Positions 1 through 8,600 of a DNA stretch of 64,000 bases are shown here, piece after piece. The notes below the pieces were generated by a model. That model was not told where the DNA came from, made no database searches, and was given only the letters and a program-made list of their open reading frames with translations. The stretch is from Roseomonas sp. Its GTDB lineage: Bacteria; Pseudomonadota; Alphaproteobacteria; Acetobacterales; Acetobacteraceae. The stretch spans positions 1 through 64,000 of the forward strand of contig JADCGF010000005.1 in the NCBI GenBank assembly GCA_020249145.1, given 5' to 3'. Position 1 is the stretch's first letter, and every line of letters begins with the position of its first letter. Both the position numbers and the translations under genes were made by a program.

Positions 1-1138
1 GGCTATTGCCGGTGATGGAGAAGGCCTGCCCAACAATATCACCGGTGACGTTCTCGACGAAAATACCAGACAGGTTAATGCTGCCAGTACGCAGTAGGAT
101 AGTATCCGTGCCTGCGGAATCCGACACACTGTCGCCCGCGCCATCAACAACAAAGAAATCATTGCCCGCATCACCCGCCATTCTGTCATTGCCAGTGCCG
201 CCATCCAGCGTGTCGTTGCCGGCACCACCAATCAGCGCGTCATTACCGCCACCACCCGAGAGAAGATTAGCCTGCGCACTACCAATCAGCACATCATTAT
301 TGCTTGTTCCAATCACATCGACAAAATTGGTAACCTGAAAGGTTGCAATCCCAACCGTAGGAATACCGCTAATAAGCAATTGCTCAGCACCCAGGTTCAC
401 AAAAAAACTAGTCGATTGCGGATCATCCACTGTACCGTCTATCACATTTCTAAAAGCAACCGCACCGATAATGCGCTCCATACCCAAAAGGCTGTCCAAA
501 CCAAAGGTGCCCTTATCAACGCGTCCCCGTTCGCGAAGCGTAATCGGTCCGCCAAGTGCCGAATAATTCGCTGTGTCAAAGCCATCGCCACCATTCAGCG
601 TATCACTACCGGTGCCGCCTTGGAGTATATCGTTGCCCGCGCGACCATTCAGTGAATCGTCGCCGCCAGCACCCGAGAGAAGATTAGCCTGCGCATCACC
701 GAGCAACGTATCATTATTGGCTGTCCCAATCACATCAACAAAATTGACAACTTGAAAGCTTGCTGAGCCAAGCCCAGGGATATTGTTGACTATCAAGCTA
801 GGGACAGCGCCGCCGAGATCGACAAAGAAATTTGTCACCTGGCTACCTGAGACAGTGCCATCAATGACATTTCTAAATCCAACGGCTCCGATAATCTTCT
901 CCATGTTCTCAAGACGGTCCGAACCAAAGACGCCCTTATCAACGCGTCCCTGATCGCGAAGCGTGATGGCCGTTCCAAGTCCCGCATAATTTGCCGTGTC
1001 GGAGCCAACGCCTCCATCAAAAGTATCGCTACCGGCGCCACCGAACAAAACATCATTCCCGGCAAGGCCCACCAAAGAATCTGCACCTGCCGTACCAAAT
1101 AGATTGTCGATTGATGATGTTCCGAAAATCGTGGCCAT
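1..1138 (-). CDS. RTX (hemolysin-type calcium-binding) repeat protein, N-terminal part, runs off left edge
   Basis: No stop codon is met before the window edge, so 379 codons are visible from the ATG at 1138, which follows an AGGAGAG ribosome binding site. Glycine/aspartate nonapeptide repeats of the GGxGxD type occupy residues 15-47, 139-187 and 278-327; in this family they bind calcium and form a beta-roll after type I secretion. Between them lie two tandem copies of a module of about 141 residues (starting at residues 50 and 191), each with NYxxLG, GRVDKG, an IIGAV..FRNVIDGTV stretch and NFVDVIGT. There is no N-terminal signal peptide or catalytic domain: the repeats begin at residue 5. 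Any enzymatic domain and the C-terminal secretion signal would lie outside the window. The class is clear; the function is unknown. Confidence 0.85.
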   Translation of the reverse strand, partial: MATIFGTSSIDNLFGTAGADSLVGLAGNDVLFGGAGSDTFDGGVGSDTANYAGLGTAITLRDQGRVDKGVFGSDRLENMEKIIGAVGFRNVIDGTVSGSQVTNFFVDLGGAVPSLIVNNIPGLGSASFQVVNFVDVIGTANNDTLLGDAQANLLSGAGGDDSLNGRAGNDILQGGTGSDTLNGGDGFDTANYSALGGPITLRERGRVDKGTFGLDSLLGMERIIGAVAFRNVIDGTVDDPQSTSFFVNLGAEQLLISGIPTVGIATFQVTNFVDVIGTSNNDVLIGSAQANLLSGGGGNDALIGGAGNDTLDGGTGNDRMAGDAGNDFFVVDGAGDSVSDSAGTDTILLRTGSINLSGIFVENVTGDIVGQAFSITGNS

Positions 1139-1174
1139 AGGAACTCTCCTTTGAAGGATTAACTTCTAAATCCA

Positions 1175-1201
1175 CCTATAATTGTATTCATGGCCTGTCA
1201 A
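1175..1201 (-). promoter_or_regulatory. Putative sigma70-type promoter of the RTX gene
   Basis: On the minus strand a perfect TTGACA (1201-1196) is followed after 15 nt by TATAGG (1180-1175), about 37 nt before the RTX start codon. The surrounding 1139-1339 gap is clearly AT-richer than the rest of the window. The spacer is shorter than the preferred 17 nt, so this is a plausible but unproven promoter. Confidence 0.4.
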
Positions 1202-1339
1202 GAGAAAGAAGTATATTAAAAGTGTAGAATTAGTAGCGCTTCGCGTGCTTTTTTGTCACATTGCGCCAGTGTAGTGAAAGCTCATAGACATTGTTTTTGA
1301 GTAATTTTTAGCAAGCCCGGTTATCAGCAACCAAAAAAC

Positions 1340-2056
1340 TCACTTCGCCTGCAAAAACGCGAGGCTTTCGCCTTCCAACATCACCGCGGTCAGCCCCCCG
1401 CCGGACCAGGCGGCGGTATCAATGCAAATGCGGTTCTCCCGCACCACCGGCATGAAGCCCGCCGTGTGCCCATGCACCACCACAAACCCATGATCGCGCG
1501 GGCTGTTCAGAAAATCATGCCGGATGCGCAGCAAATCCTCGCGCGATTGGTCTTCCAGCGCCACACCGGGGCGAATGCCGGCATGGACGAATAGATACCC
1601 GCCTTCCTCATGCCATAGCGCCAAATCGCGCAGGAAACGGCGCTGATGCGCGGCAATCGCTTCGGGCCAGGCATCACGCGGCGCATCGGGCGCCACACCC
1701 CAGGAATCAAGCGTCGCCCTGCCCCCGCCCCAAAGCCAATCCGCGGCCGCCGCGCCATCGCCCGAAAGCGCGCCCAGCATGGTTTCCTCATGATTGCCCA
1801 TCAGATGCAGCATGGGCAGGCCGGGAATGGGATCACCGCCAGAAAGATAATCCACCACGCCACGGGAATCCGGCCCCTTATCCACGTAATCACCCAGATG
1901 GATCAGCATGGCGGAAGCCACCGGGCGGCGGCGCAAATCCTCGGCAATTTGCGTGTGCAGATCGCGCAGTTGCGGCAGCGAGCCGTGGATATCGCCAATG
2001 GCGTAAATGCGCCGCCCGCGCGGCAAATGCCCAGGCGCGCCGCGTATTTCCATCAC
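1340..2056 (-). CDS. Metallophosphoesterase of the PPP (ApaH/PrpA-like) family
   Basis: A 238-residue protein with the full PPP metal-binding signature: GDIHG at residues 21-25, GDYVDKG at 55-61, GNHE at 87-90, then FVHAG and a C-terminal VVHGHT. These bind a two-metal centre that hydrolyses phosphoesters; family members act on phosphoproteins or diadenosine polyphosphates, and sequence alone does not choose between them. It has no signal peptide and should be cytoplasmic. Its start overlaps the stop of the peptide permease gene by 4 nt (ATGA), so it is translationally coupled as the last gene of the peptide-transport operon, an unusual companion. Confidence 0.88.
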   Translation of the reverse strand: MMEIRGAPGHLPRGRRIYAIGDIHGSLPQLRDLHTQIAEDLRRRPVASAMLIHLGDYVDKGPDSRGVVDYLSGGDPIPGLPMLHLMGNHEETMLGALSGDGAAAADWLWGGGRATLDSWGVAPDAPRDAWPEAIAAHQRRFLRDLALWHEEGGYLFVHAGIRPGVALEDQSREDLLRIRHDFLNSPRDHGFVVVHGHTAGFMPVVRENRICIDTAAWSGGGLTAVMLEGESLAFLQAK

Positions 2057-2922
2057 TTCCGATCCGCCCTTGGGTCCAGCGCATCGCGCAGCCCATCGCC
2101 CACCAAATTGAAGGCCAGCACGACAACAAAAATCGCCAACCCGGGAATGATCGAAAGCCAGGGCGCCTGAGTCAAAAACCGTTGCGCGCTATTCAGCATG
2201 GACCCCCAAGATGGTGCAGGCGGTTGCTGCCCAAGCCCCAGGAAGGAAAGCGATGCCTCGGCGATGATCGCCTCCGCAATGGCAAGGCTTGCCTGTACCA
2301 GCAAGGGTGGGATGATATTGGGCAGCACATGGAAAAGCCCGATGCGCCAGGGCGGGTTGCCAAGCGCGCGCGCTGCCTCCACCCAATCGGTTGATTTCGC
2401 ATCAAGTGCCATGCCGCGCGTGAGCCGCACGAACACCGGCGATGCGGTAATGGCAATGGCGAGCATGGCATTTTCCAGCGCCGGCCCCAGAAAGGCCGCC
2501 AGCGCAATCGCCAGAATCAGGAAGGGTACGGACAGCATGGCATCCGCCACGCGCGATATCAGCCCATCCACCCAGCCGCCAATCAAGCCCGCGAGCAATC
2601 CAAGCGGCACGCCGATGAACAGCGCGCCAAGCACGGAAATCACGCCGGCCATCAGCGAAGCCCGCGCGCCCCATATCACGCGGGAGAGTACATCGCGTCC
2701 ATTCTCATCCGTGCCGAACCAATGCTCGGCGGAAGGCGGTTTGCGAATGCGGGTCCAGCTTGTTTGCAGCGGATCATAAGGCGCGATGAAGGGCGCCAGG
2801 ATCGCAATCAGCACAAAGGCAATCACCACCACCAGGCCAAATACCGCAAGCTTGTGGCGGAAAAACCGCTTCAGCGCGCGGCGCGCGGGGCTTTCACCCA
2901 TGCTGATGGCGGCGGCGTTCAT
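2053..2922 (-). CDS. Peptide/nickel ABC transporter permease (DppC type)
   Basis: A 289-residue inner-membrane permease with an N-terminal cytoplasmic stretch, a first membrane helix at about residues 27-50, the DppC-type motif PYDPLQTSW, the periplasmic HWFGTDENGRDVLSR typical of DppC/OppC, and five further hydrophobic segments. The EAA-like loop around residues 184-203 (WVEAARALGNPPW) contacts the ATPase subunits. It pairs with the DppB-type permease encoded immediately upstream (4 nt overlap) to form the channel. The substrate class, peptides or similar oligomers, is inferred from family; exact specificity depends on the binding protein and is unknown. Confidence 0.93.
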   Translation of the reverse strand: MNAAAISMGESPARRALKRFFRHKLAVFGLVVVIAFVLIAILAPFIAPYDPLQTSWTRIRKPPSAEHWFGTDENGRDVLSRVIWGARASLMAGVISVLGALFIGVPLGLLAGLIGGWVDGLISRVADAMLSVPFLILAIALAAFLGPALENAMLAIAITASPVFVRLTRGMALDAKSTDWVEAARALGNPPWRIGLFHVLPNIIPPLLVQASLAIAEAIIAEASLSFLGLGQQPPAPSWGSMLNSAQRFLTQAPWLSIIPGLAIFVVVLAFNLVGDGLRDALDPRADRK

Positions 2923-3866
2923 GCCTGACGCAGCCTTGGATTGATCGCCATGTAAAGCAGATCAGCCACCAGGGAGAGCAAAACGAAAATCAAGGCGGTC
3001 GCCAGCACAACACCCTGCACCACCGGATAGTCACGGTTGAACACCGCATCCACAATCAGCTTGCCGAAGCCAGGAATGGTGAAGACCTGTTCCGTGAGCA
3101 CGGCACCCGCCAGCAGTCGCCCGAATTCAATCGCGCCCAAGGTCACCACCGGAATCAACGCATTGCGGAGCGCATGTTTCCAGACAACGACCCTTTCGCG
3201 CAGCCCCTTGGCGCGCGCCGTGCGTACATAATCCTGCGACAGCGCCGTCAGCATCGCCGCGCGCGTATGGCGCATCAGCACGGAAGCAACGCCGGTGCCG
3301 AGCACGAAAGCCGGCATGATGGTGGTGGCAATGGATTGCCAGAAATCCTCGGTCAGCGGCACATAGCCCGATGGTGGCAGCCAGCCCAATTCCACGCTGA
3401 AAAACAAAATCATCATAATGCCGAGCCAGAAATTCGGCGTGGAAATGCCAAACAGCGCAACACCATTCGCCACCCAATCCGCGGGCCTATCGCGCTTCAC
3501 GGCGGAGATAATCCCCGCCGGCACACCGATCAGCACCGCAATGATGAAGGACATGGCGGCAAGCTGCGCGGTGACTGGCAGCTTATCCAGAATAAGTTGG
3601 CTGACGGGCATCCTGATGCGCCAGGAAAAGCCGAAATCGCCCGTCAGCACATTGCCGATCCAATAAAGGTACTGTTCGTAGATCGGCCGATCAAGCCTGA
3701 GCTCCGCACGGATTTGCGCGAGCACTTGCGGGTCGCCCCTCTCCTCTCCCGCCAAGATCAGCGCCGGATCGCCGGGCATCAATTGTTGCAGCCCGAAGAT
3801 CAGGATGGAGAGGATGAAAAGCGTGGGCAGAACCTGCCCAATTCGCTTGAGAAGCCAGACCCACAT
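2919..3866 (-). CDS. Peptide/nickel ABC transporter permease (DppB/GsiC type)
   Basis: A 315-residue permease beginning MWVWLLKRIGQVLPTLF, the usual DppB start with one N-terminal helix, followed by LMPGDPA and the conserved LGLDRPIYEQYL-like region (LRLDRPIYEQY at about 57-67). The cytoplasmic EAA loop (DYVRTARAKGL) lies near residues 217-227 and the C-terminus reads LLYMAINPRLR. It forms the transmembrane heterodimer with the DppC-type subunit. It starts 5 nt after the binding-protein stop and ends overlapping dppC by 4 nt, so the whole set is one transcript. Confidence 0.94.
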   Translation of the reverse strand: MWVWLLKRIGQVLPTLFILSILIFGLQQLMPGDPALILAGEERGDPQVLAQIRAELRLDRPIYEQYLYWIGNVLTGDFGFSWRIRMPVSQLILDKLPVTAQLAAMSFIIAVLIGVPAGIISAVKRDRPADWVANGVALFGISTPNFWLGIMMILFFSVELGWLPPSGYVPLTEDFWQSIATTIMPAFVLGTGVASVLMRHTRAAMLTALSQDYVRTARAKGLRERVVVWKHALRNALIPVVTLGAIEFGRLLAGAVLTEQVFTIPGFGKLIVDAVFNRDYPVVQGVVLATALIFVLLSLVADLLYMAINPRLRQA

Positions 3867-3871
3867 GGCGC

Positions 3872-5386
3872 CTACTGCAACCGCATGCCTTGCAGCCGCA
3901 CCAAGCCATCAGCGATGGGCCGATAGCCGGACAGCCGCGCGCTATGGGCCATGATATTCTTGCGGTGCCAAAGATAGATGCGATGCACATCATCGCCATA
4001 GGCGATGCGCGCGGCGCGGGCATATAGCGCCTGGCGCTTGGCCAAATCCAATTCCGTGCGCGCTTCATCCAACAGCCGATCCACTTCCGCATTGGAATAG
4101 CGGCCATCATTCTGCCCGCCGCCAGTGCGGGTGAAGCTGAAGATATTGCCATCCGGGTCGGTGCGACCTGACCAGCCAACCAGATAGGTCTCGAACTCGC
4201 CGCGCGCCGCGGCTTGCAGGGATGAGGCAAATTCCATGGCGCGCAGACGCAGATCGAAACCGGCTTCCTTCACCATGGCCTGGATGACTTCGCCAACCTG
4301 ACGCAAGTCGGGATTGTTGGGCACGGTCATTTCAACCGTGATCGGCAGCGTCGCACCCGCTTCACGCAGCAGCGCTTGCGCGCGCGCCAGATCGCGCGTG
4401 GTGGGCGGGAAATCACGCACATGAAAGGGGCTCGCCGGCGGGAAGGGCTGGCGGGTTGGCACATACATGCCTTCATAGACAACCTGATTCACCGCAGCGC
4501 GATCAATGGCGAGTTCAAAGGCGCGGCGGATGCGCGCATCGCGGCCAAAGGGCGTATTGGCGCGTTCGCCATTGCCGGTATTGATGCTGATGCTTTGATA
4601 GCCAAGTTCATCAACCGCAACGGCGCGCAGATTGCGATTGCGCTGGATGGGCTTCATGTCATCAGGTTCCATCCGCTCGGCGAATTCCACCGCGCCGGAT
4701 TGCAGATTGGCGAGCCTGACGGTGTTGTCCGGAATGGGCAGATAGGTCACGCGCGCGATATGAATATTCCGCGCATCCCAGTATTCGGGGAAACGTTCAG
4801 CAACAATGCGTTCCTGCGCCACACGTTCCACAAAGCGAAATGGCCCTGTGCAAACCGGGCGCGTACCAAAATTCCGCCCCAGTGCTTCGGCTGCCTTGGG
4901 GCTGACGGGCATGCCGGCGCGGTCCGTGAGCGCCGCAAGGAAGGAAGCCGATGGCCCCTTCAAGCGAATGCGGATGGTGCGCGGGTCCACAACTTCCACA
5001 CTTTCCATATCGGCGATTTCGCTGCGGCGGAAACTGCCCTGCAAGGTCAAATGCCGCATCAGGGAATATTTCACCGCTTCCGCATCCATCACTTCATTGT
5101 CGTGGAAGCGCACGCCTTCGCGCAAAGTGATGATCAGGTTGCGCGGGTCTTCCCAGCGATGGCCGGTTGCCAATTGCGGCACGATTTCCAGCTTTTCATT
5201 GATATCAAAAAGCTTGTCGCAAAGTGCTGCATAGACAATGCGCCCGACAAAGGTGCGCGACAAAGTCGGGTCCAGAATATCGGGGTCTTCCTTCAGCGCA
5301 ATGCGCAAATGCTGCGCGCTTGCGGGTGCCGCTGCGATAGCGAGCACACCAAAAGCGGCGAGCGCCGCACGGATCATGGTTTTCAT
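3872..5386 (-). CDS. Periplasmic peptide-binding protein, SBP_bac_5 family (DppA/OppA-like)
   Basis: 504 residues with a clear Sec signal peptide (MKTMIRAALAAFG... ending ASA before QHLRIALKEDPD), then the class II solute-binding fold: TLSRTFVGRIVYAALCDKLFDIN, REGVRFHDNEVMDAEAVKYS and FPPASPFHVRD are typical of the family. It would capture the ligand in the periplasm and deliver it to the DppB/C channel. Its start overlaps the upstream ATPase gene by 4 nt. Placing the binding protein between the ATPases and permeases is less common than binding protein first. The natural ligand cannot be read from sequence: peptides, glutathione-like compounds or opines are all possible. Confidence 0.93.
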   Translation of the reverse strand: MKTMIRAALAAFGVLAIAAAPASAQHLRIALKEDPDILDPTLSRTFVGRIVYAALCDKLFDINEKLEIVPQLATGHRWEDPRNLIITLREGVRFHDNEVMDAEAVKYSLMRHLTLQGSFRRSEIADMESVEVVDPRTIRIRLKGPSASFLAALTDRAGMPVSPKAAEALGRNFGTRPVCTGPFRFVERVAQERIVAERFPEYWDARNIHIARVTYLPIPDNTVRLANLQSGAVEFAERMEPDDMKPIQRNRNLRAVAVDELGYQSISINTGNGERANTPFGRDARIRRAFELAIDRAAVNQVVYEGMYVPTRQPFPPASPFHVRDFPPTTRDLARAQALLREAGATLPITVEMTVPNNPDLRQVGEVIQAMVKEAGFDLRLRAMEFASSLQAAARGEFETYLVGWSGRTDPDGNIFSFTRTGGGQNDGRYSNAEVDRLLDEARTELDLAKRQALYARAARIAYGDDVHRIYLWHRKNIMAHSARLSGYRPIADGLVRLQGMRLQ

Positions 5387-6444
5387 GCGTGTTCTCCCAT
5401 CCCGTTGGGTTGCGGGGCATTGCCCCGGAAAAAGGATTGCAGCCTTGCCAGTCTTTCCCCGCCGCCGAGTGCGGCGATGCGCTCGGCGGGTGGCGGCAGG
5501 CTATCCGCGAAATGGCAGGCAACTGCGTGGCCCACACCTTCAAGGCGCGGCGTTTCGGCGCGGCAATGTTCGGCAGCGAAGGCGCAGCGCGTATGGAACC
5601 GACAGCCAGCAGGCGGCGCGATCGGGCTTGGCACATCGCCTTCCAAAGGCGGTGTTTTTGTCTGCGCGCCCGGCATGGCGGCGACCAGGGCGCGCGTATA
5701 GGGGTGGCGCGGCGCGCCCAGCACATCCTCTGCCGGGCCTTCTTCCACAATGCGGCCCAGATACATCACCGCAACGCGGTCCGCGACATGGCGCACCACG
5801 CCAAGATCATGGCTGACCAGCACAAAGGTCAGGCGCAAATCGCGGATCAGATCACGCAGCAGATTGATCACCTGCGCCTGCACGGAAACATCCAGCGCAC
5901 TCACAGGTTCATCGCCAATGATCAGCCGCGGATTACTGGCAAGTGCGCGCGCAATGGCGATGCGCTGGCGCTGCCCGCCAGAGAATTCATGCGGCCAGCG
6001 CCCGGCATTTTCGGGCCGCAAGCCGACACGGCGCAGCAATTCGGCAACGCGCGCCGCTTCCTGGCCACGCGGCACCAGCCGATGCAAACGCAGTGGTTCG
6101 GCAATGGCCTGCGCCACGGTCATGCGCGGATCAAGGCTGCCGAAAGGGTCCTGGAAAATGATCTGCATATCGCGCCTGCGTGCGCGCAAGGCGGATGGCG
6201 AAAGCCTGGCGAGGTCCTCACCAGCAAAACGCACCGCACCGCTATCCGGTTCAATCAGGCGCAGCATGACGCGCCCGAGGGTGGATTTGCCGCAGCCGCT
6301 TTCGCCGACAATGGCCAGCACTTCACCTTCCGCAACGGCAAGCGAAACGCCATCCACCGCATGCACAGCACCTGCGCGCCGGCCCAGCGCATCACGCACC
6401 GGGAAATGCTTGACGACATCGCGCAGTTCCAGCAAGGCCGTCAT
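5383..6444 (-). CDS. Peptide ABC transporter ATP-binding protein (DppF/OppF type)
   Basis: A 353-residue ATPase with Walker [10 protein letters not shown] (about residues 48-56), signature FSGGQRQRIAIARAL, Walker B LIIGDEPVSALD and the H-loop LVSHDLGVVRH. The C-terminal oligopeptide-type extension is present (PHPYTRAL-like stretch and the cysteine-bearing FHTRCAFA..C segment that in relatives can hold an iron-sulfur centre). It pairs with the DppD-type ATPase encoded just upstream (4 nt overlap) and powers import through the DppB/C channel. Confidence 0.94.
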   Translation of the reverse strand: MTALLELRDVVKHFPVRDALGRRAGAVHAVDGVSLAVAEGEVLAIVGESGCGKSTLGRVMLRLIEPDSGAVRFAGEDLARLSPSALRARRRDMQIIFQDPFGSLDPRMTVAQAIAEPLRLHRLVPRGQEAARVAELLRRVGLRPENAGRWPHEFSGGQRQRIAIARALASNPRLIIGDEPVSALDVSVQAQVINLLRDLIRDLRLTFVLVSHDLGVVRHVADRVAVMYLGRIVEEGPAEDVLGAPRHPYTRALVAAMPGAQTKTPPLEGDVPSPIAPPAGCRFHTRCAFAAEHCRAETPRLEGVGHAVACHFADSLPPPAERIAALGGGERLARLQSFFRGNAPQPNGMGEHA

Positions 6445-7430
6445 GCGGCTGCCCCCAGCATAGCATCCAGCGGGGCGCGGATGCAGGCGCTGAAATGCCC
6501 AGGCGCTACCTCGGTCAATACCGGCGCGCCTTCAGCGCAGCGGGCAACGGCAAAGGGGCAGCGCGGCGCGAAGCGGCAGCCAGGCGGTGGCGCGCGCAAA
6601 TCCGGCACCGTGCCTTCAATGCTGGCCAGCCTTTCGCCGCGCCTGCCCGCCCCTGGCGCCGCGCCCAGTAACCCGACGGTATAGGGATGTTCAGGCCGCG
6701 CAAATAGCGTTGAAGCTGGCGCCTGTTCCGCCACACGCCCGGCATACATCACCACAACATCATCGGCATGATCCGCCACCACGCCCAGATCATGCGTGAT
6801 CAGGATAACCGCCGTGCCAGTCTCCCGCTTCAGATCATCCAGCAGCGCCAGGATTTGCGCCTGCACGGTCACGTCAAGCGCCGTGGTGGGTTCATCCGCA
6901 ATCAGCAGCTTGGGCCGGCAGGCGAGTGCAATCGCGATCATTACGCGCTGACGCATGCCGCCTGAAAGCTGATGCGGGTATTGCCGCGCGCGCCGCGCCG
7001 CATCGGGAATGCGGACCTTCTCAAGCATTGCCACCGCTGCCTTGAAGGCCGCATCACGATCCAGGCGCTGATGCAGGCGCAACGCCTCCGCCACCTGTTC
7101 GCCAGCGGTGAAAGCCGGGTTCAGGCTGGTCATGGGTTCCTGAAAAATCATCGCCATTTCGGCGCCACGCAAAGCCCGGCGTTCTTCCGCGAACATGCCG
7201 AGCAAGTCCCGCCCCATCAGCCGCGCGCTGCCAGACACTTCTGCATTCTCTGGCAGCAGCCCCATGATAGCCAGCGATGCCACAGATTTCCCGCAGCCGC
7301 TTTCACCCACAATCGCGAGCGTCTTGCCGGCTTCGGCGCGAAAGGAAATGCCATCCAGAATGGAAAGCATGCGCCCATCCTGGCGAAAGCCAAGGCTGAG
7401 CCCGGACACGTCCAGGACCGGTCCGGTCAC
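6441..7430 (-). CDS. Peptide ABC transporter ATP-binding protein (DppD/OppD type)
   Basis: ATPase with Walker A GESGCGKS, signature [15 protein letters not shown], Walker [13 protein letters not shown] and the C-terminal oligopeptide extension ([12 protein letters not shown]). The open frame extends to an ATG at 7517, but a GTG at 7430 has AGGGGA 8 nt upstream and leaves a normal 329-residue protein beginning at the conserved [11 protein letters not shown], so 7430 is preferred. It is the first gene of the six-gene operon reading dppD-dppF-binding protein-dppB-dppC-phosphatase, in which nearly all genes overlap by 4 nt. Confidence 0.92.
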   Translation of the reverse strand: MTGPVLDVSGLSLGFRQDGRMLSILDGISFRAEAGKTLAIVGESGCGKSVASLAIMGLLPENAEVSGSARLMGRDLLGMFAEERRALRGAEMAMIFQEPMTSLNPAFTAGEQVAEALRLHQRLDRDAAFKAAVAMLEKVRIPDAARRARQYPHQLSGGMRQRVMIAIALACRPKLLIADEPTTALDVTVQAQILALLDDLKRETGTAVILITHDLGVVADHADDVVVMYAGRVAEQAPASTLFARPEHPYTVGLLGAAPGAGRRGERLASIEGTVPDLRAPPPGCRFAPRCPFAVARCAEGAPVLTEVAPGHFSACIRAPLDAMLGAAA

Positions 7431-7556
7431 TGGGAAAATCCCCTGGCTGAGATGGGTGGCTTCATCACGCTTCAAAAAACCCCCAAAGCGCTTCTTTCGC
7501 AAGCCCCGCTCAAGCAAGGCGCGCCCCAGCAGCGATACGCCATGCCCAAAAGCAAC

Positions 7557-7588
7557 GCGCCCCTGCCGCGAACCGCGGCAGAGGCGCC
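7557..7588 (-). terminator. Strong hairpin after livM, probable intrinsic terminator
   Basis: An inverted repeat lies 22 nt beyond the livM stop. The core CTGCCGCG-GTT-CGCGGCAG is perfect and extends outward with GCGCC/GGCGC after one mismatch. On the minus strand it is followed by GTTGCTTTTG, a weak U-tract. It separates the branched-chain transporter operon from the peptide transporter operon. Confidence 0.6.
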
Positions 7589-7610
7589 TTGTTTGGAAGT
7601 GCGGGGCGCC

Positions 7611-8597
7611 TTACAGGCGCACGCGCAGCAGATTGGCGATTTCCCCCACAATGCCGCGCCGGAAGGCGAGCACGCAGGCAATGAAGATGACACCCTGGAT
7701 CACGGTGACCCAGGCGCCCATTTCCGCCAGGTAGTTCTGCATGGCGACAATCACGGCAGCACCAATCATGGGGCCGAACACCGTGCCAAGCCCGCCCACC
7801 AGCGTCATCAGCAGCACTTCACCCGACATGGACCAATGCACATCGGTCAATGTGGCGATGCCAAACACCAGCGACTTGGTGCCCCCCGCAACGCCCGCCA
7901 GCGTGGCGGAGAGGATGAAAGCGACCAGCTTATAATCATCCGTCCGGTAGCCGAGCGAGGTGGTGCGCGGTTCATTCTCACGAATGGCTTTCAGCACCTG
8001 GCCGAAGGGCGAATGCACAATGCGGTGGATCAGCAGGAAGCACGCGACGAACACAATCGCAACAAACCAATACATCGTCATGTCATTGGCAAGGCTGATC
8101 ACGCCGAACAGATGGCCGCGCGGGACCGCCTGGATGCCATCCTCGCCGCCGGTGAAGGGCGCTTGCAGACAGAAGAAGTAGATCATCTGCGCCAGCGCCA
8201 GGGTGATCATGGCGAAGTAGATGCCCTGGCGACGAATGGCGATCCAGCCAAAAATCGCCCCCTGAACGCCAGCCAAAAGCGCGCCGACAAGGATGGAAAG
8301 TTCCGGCGTAAGCCCCCAAACCTTGGCGCTATGCGCAGCAATATAGCTCCCCATGCCGAAATAGGCCGCGTGGCCGAAGGAAGTCAGCCCCACATAGCCA
8401 ATCAGCAGATTGAAGGCGCAAGCAAAAATCGCGAAGCAGAGCAGCTTCATCAAAAAGACGGGGTAAAGGAAGAAGGGAGCCACCACCAGGGCCACGAACA
8501 TCACGCAAAGCGCGATGAATTGTGCCTTGGTGAAGCCAAAGATTTCTTCCTGCGGTCCCGCAGGCACGCTGCTGCTTGTCATGGATTGACCGGCCAT
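7611..8597 (-). CDS. livM: Branched-chain amino-acid type ABC permease (LivM)
   Basis: 328 residues, mostly hydrophobic, with the LivM hallmark NLLIGYVGLTSFGHAAYFGMGSY near residues 63-85, the cytoplasmic IRRQGIYFAMITLALAQM loop and SVLRTDDYKL-like (LGYRTDDYKLVAF) region. It forms the inner-membrane channel with LivH. ATG at 8597 follows GGGAGGG at good distance and starts 3 nt after the livH stop, so the two are co-translated. It is the last gene of the six-gene liv operon. LivHM-type transporters carry branched-chain amino acids but also amides, urea and aromatic acids; the substrate here is not known. Confidence 0.93.
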   Translation of the reverse strand: MAGQSMTSSSVPAGPQEEIFGFTKAQFIALCVMFVALVVAPFFLYPVFLMKLLCFAIFACAFNLLIGYVGLTSFGHAAYFGMGSYIAAHSAKVWGLTPELSILVGALLAGVQGAIFGWIAIRRQGIYFAMITLALAQMIYFFCLQAPFTGGEDGIQAVPRGHLFGVISLANDMTMYWFVAIVFVACFLLIHRIVHSPFGQVLKAIRENEPRTTSLGYRTDDYKLVAFILSATLAGVAGGTKSLVFGIATLTDVHWSMSGEVLLMTLVGGLGTVFGPMIGAAVIVAMQNYLAEMGAWVTVIQGVIFIACVLAFRRGIVGEIANLLRVRL

Positions 8598-8600
8598 GGA

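Noticed and set aside
6..755. Plus-strand open frames opposite the RTX gene
   Set aside because: They are low-complexity Ser/Pro translations of the antisense of GGxGxD repeats, without ribosome binding sites; the minus-strand frame has the real repeats and a good start.
1234..1254. Hairpin AGCGC-TTCGC-GTGCT followed by six T on the plus strand
   Set aside because: It looks like a small intrinsic terminator, but both flanking genes are on the minus strand and no plus-strand transcript is supported; the stem also includes a G-T pair.
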